Shown here one piece after another: positions 63,016-64,000 of a stretch of DNA of 64,000 nt. A program made the position numbers and the translations under genes. The notes under the pieces are model-generated. The model saw only the letters and a list, made by a program, of their open reading frames with translations. It made no database searches and had not been told where the DNA came from. Each line of letters starts with the position of its first letter. Position 1 is the first letter of the stretch. This DNA is from Cordia subcordata (taxonomy: Eukaryota; Streptophyta; Magnoliopsida; Boraginales; Cordiaceae). The stretch covers positions 39,823,501 through 39,887,500 of the forward strand of contig JAPTOF010000001.1 in NCBI GenBank assembly GCA_028554755.1. Reading direction: 5' to 3'.

Positions 63016-63623
63016 GGCGGACATCCGTGCTGTATCCTACGATCAAACAGTTATCATGCGTAAATAATATTAAATTACATAATATCTTAAAATTTCTTAT
63101 AAAGTTCTTATTTAATTCCATATTAACTTATATTACTTTTCTATTCAAATAAACTACATTCAAATCTTAATAAAACACACCATACTCCTATTAAATTGTA
63201 ATCAACTATATTAACTTTTTATTCAAATGAACTTTGTTAAATTCCTAAGGAAATTTATTGTATTTATTATTTAATAAATTATTTTGCACTTCGTATTAAA
63301 TTATATTACTTTTATATTCAAATAAACGATATTCAAATAAACCAACTAAACAACATTCTCGCTCCTAATAAATTACACCATATTCCTAATAAATTACAAT
63401 CAATCACACTATATTCCTACTAAATTTGCATAAGTTTTAAATGTCAAATGGGCAATTTCGGTTCTATAAAATTTCTAAAATTCATAACTTTTTCTAAAAT
63501 ATTTCTTAATACTATAAATCTCTAGCAAACGAAAAGGTCATACATTACAAAATTACGTTTAATACGGTTATTCATGTGCATGTCAAAAATATATATACAT
63601 ATGCATGTAAAATAAACACACAC

Positions 63624-63662
<39 letters not shown>

Positions 63663-64000
63663 ACTAAAATAAACACATATATATTAAAACACATATAATT
63701 ATGCATAAATAGTTATAGACATATTAATGTCACATGTACATATACTATATACATACATACATGCTATATACATTACACATATATATATGATCGTATATTA
63801 ACAATACGTATATACAAGTTAAAATCAATATATAACAAATAAAAAAACGATAATTTAGAAAACTTACAAGTAAGGATACTTTTCTAAGCATGGGGCCAAA
63901 CTTTTTTGCAAAAAAAAAGGGCTGGGGAGTATTTTTTGGCTAAAAAATATTGCTGCAAGCTCCGGGGAAGGGGGGTTTTAGCACAGGTTGGGAAAAATGG
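63016..64000. other. AT-rich upstream part of the copy-2 PMD gene
   Basis: No gene is seen. AT-rich DNA carries a long (TA)n run (about 63627-63658) and other TA/CATA microsatellite. It matches copy 1 in position and character (AT-rich leader upstream of the PMD gene). The right MULE end is not reached. Confidence 0.5.

Larger units (their letters stand above)
55708..64000 (+). mobile_element. MULE copy 2 with transposase and PMD genes (right end outside window)
   Basis: Same family and gene layout as copy 1: transposase (+, 56168-60287) facing a PMD gene (-, 60570-63015). The left end is placed near 55708 from its likeness to the reverse complement of the copy-1 right end. The first 260 bp hold palindromic motifs. 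A 1545-bp LTR-like sequence is inserted at 57092-58636. The right end is beyond base 64000. The interior is broken by stops and at least two frameshifts. Confidence 0.8.

Noticed and set aside
63627..63658. (TA)n tract as a replication origin or matrix site
   Set aside because: Simple TA microsatellites are common in plant DNA; nothing else supports an origin.

Overview
The window is eudicot nuclear DNA: AT-rich, with intron-rich genes, a nuclear-type tRNA gene and many plant transposon families. There is no sign of bacterial, viral or organellar origin. The species cannot be named from the sequence.

Layout. 1-6499: the right-hand part of a decayed Mutator-like element (MULE copy 1) with a MuDR-type transposase pseudogene (+) and a convergent plant-mobile-domain (PMD) pseudogene (-). 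6500-20280: gene-poor DNA holding a SINE, a non-autonomous copia-like LTR element (8132-11365), a 262-bp SMART/TRIM element, a TIR element and a hAT-type MITE. 20366-21091: an intronless DUF1645 gene. 22480-28365 (-): a 9-exon secreted malectin-like/LRR protein gene. 30048-30121 (-): tRNA-Asn(GTT) next to a fresh tandem duplication. 32107-41911 (-): a 12-exon SNF2 chromatin-remodelling ATPase of the CHR12/CHR23 (MINU) class. 43311-55497 (-): a 13-exon kinase-associated protein phosphatase (KAPP; membrane anchor, FHA, PP2C). 55708-64000: MULE copy 2, same family and same orientation as copy 1, again transposase (+) facing a PMD gene (-). It is split by a 1545-bp LTR-like insertion and runs past the right edge.

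Exon joins for the three split genes were worked out by hand from GT-AG sites and protein continuity. Each sums to an exact multiple of three (1563, 3435 and 1938 bp), which supports the models. KAPP and CHR23 lie close together in Arabidopsis too (At5g19280, At5g19310), so this pair looks like old microsynteny. The introns have collected small non-autonomous elements: a SINE inside a SMART inside an intron, a TRIM, a hAT element and an inverted SMART pair.

The most unusual material is the MULE pair. Both copies carry the same two-gene convergent layout. Both are full of nonsense codons that mostly replace tryptophan, and two of these stops sit at the same codon in both copies. Copy 2 begins about 210 bp upstream of the KAPP start codon, and its leader carries four copies (three near perfect) of a 15-bp palindrome.
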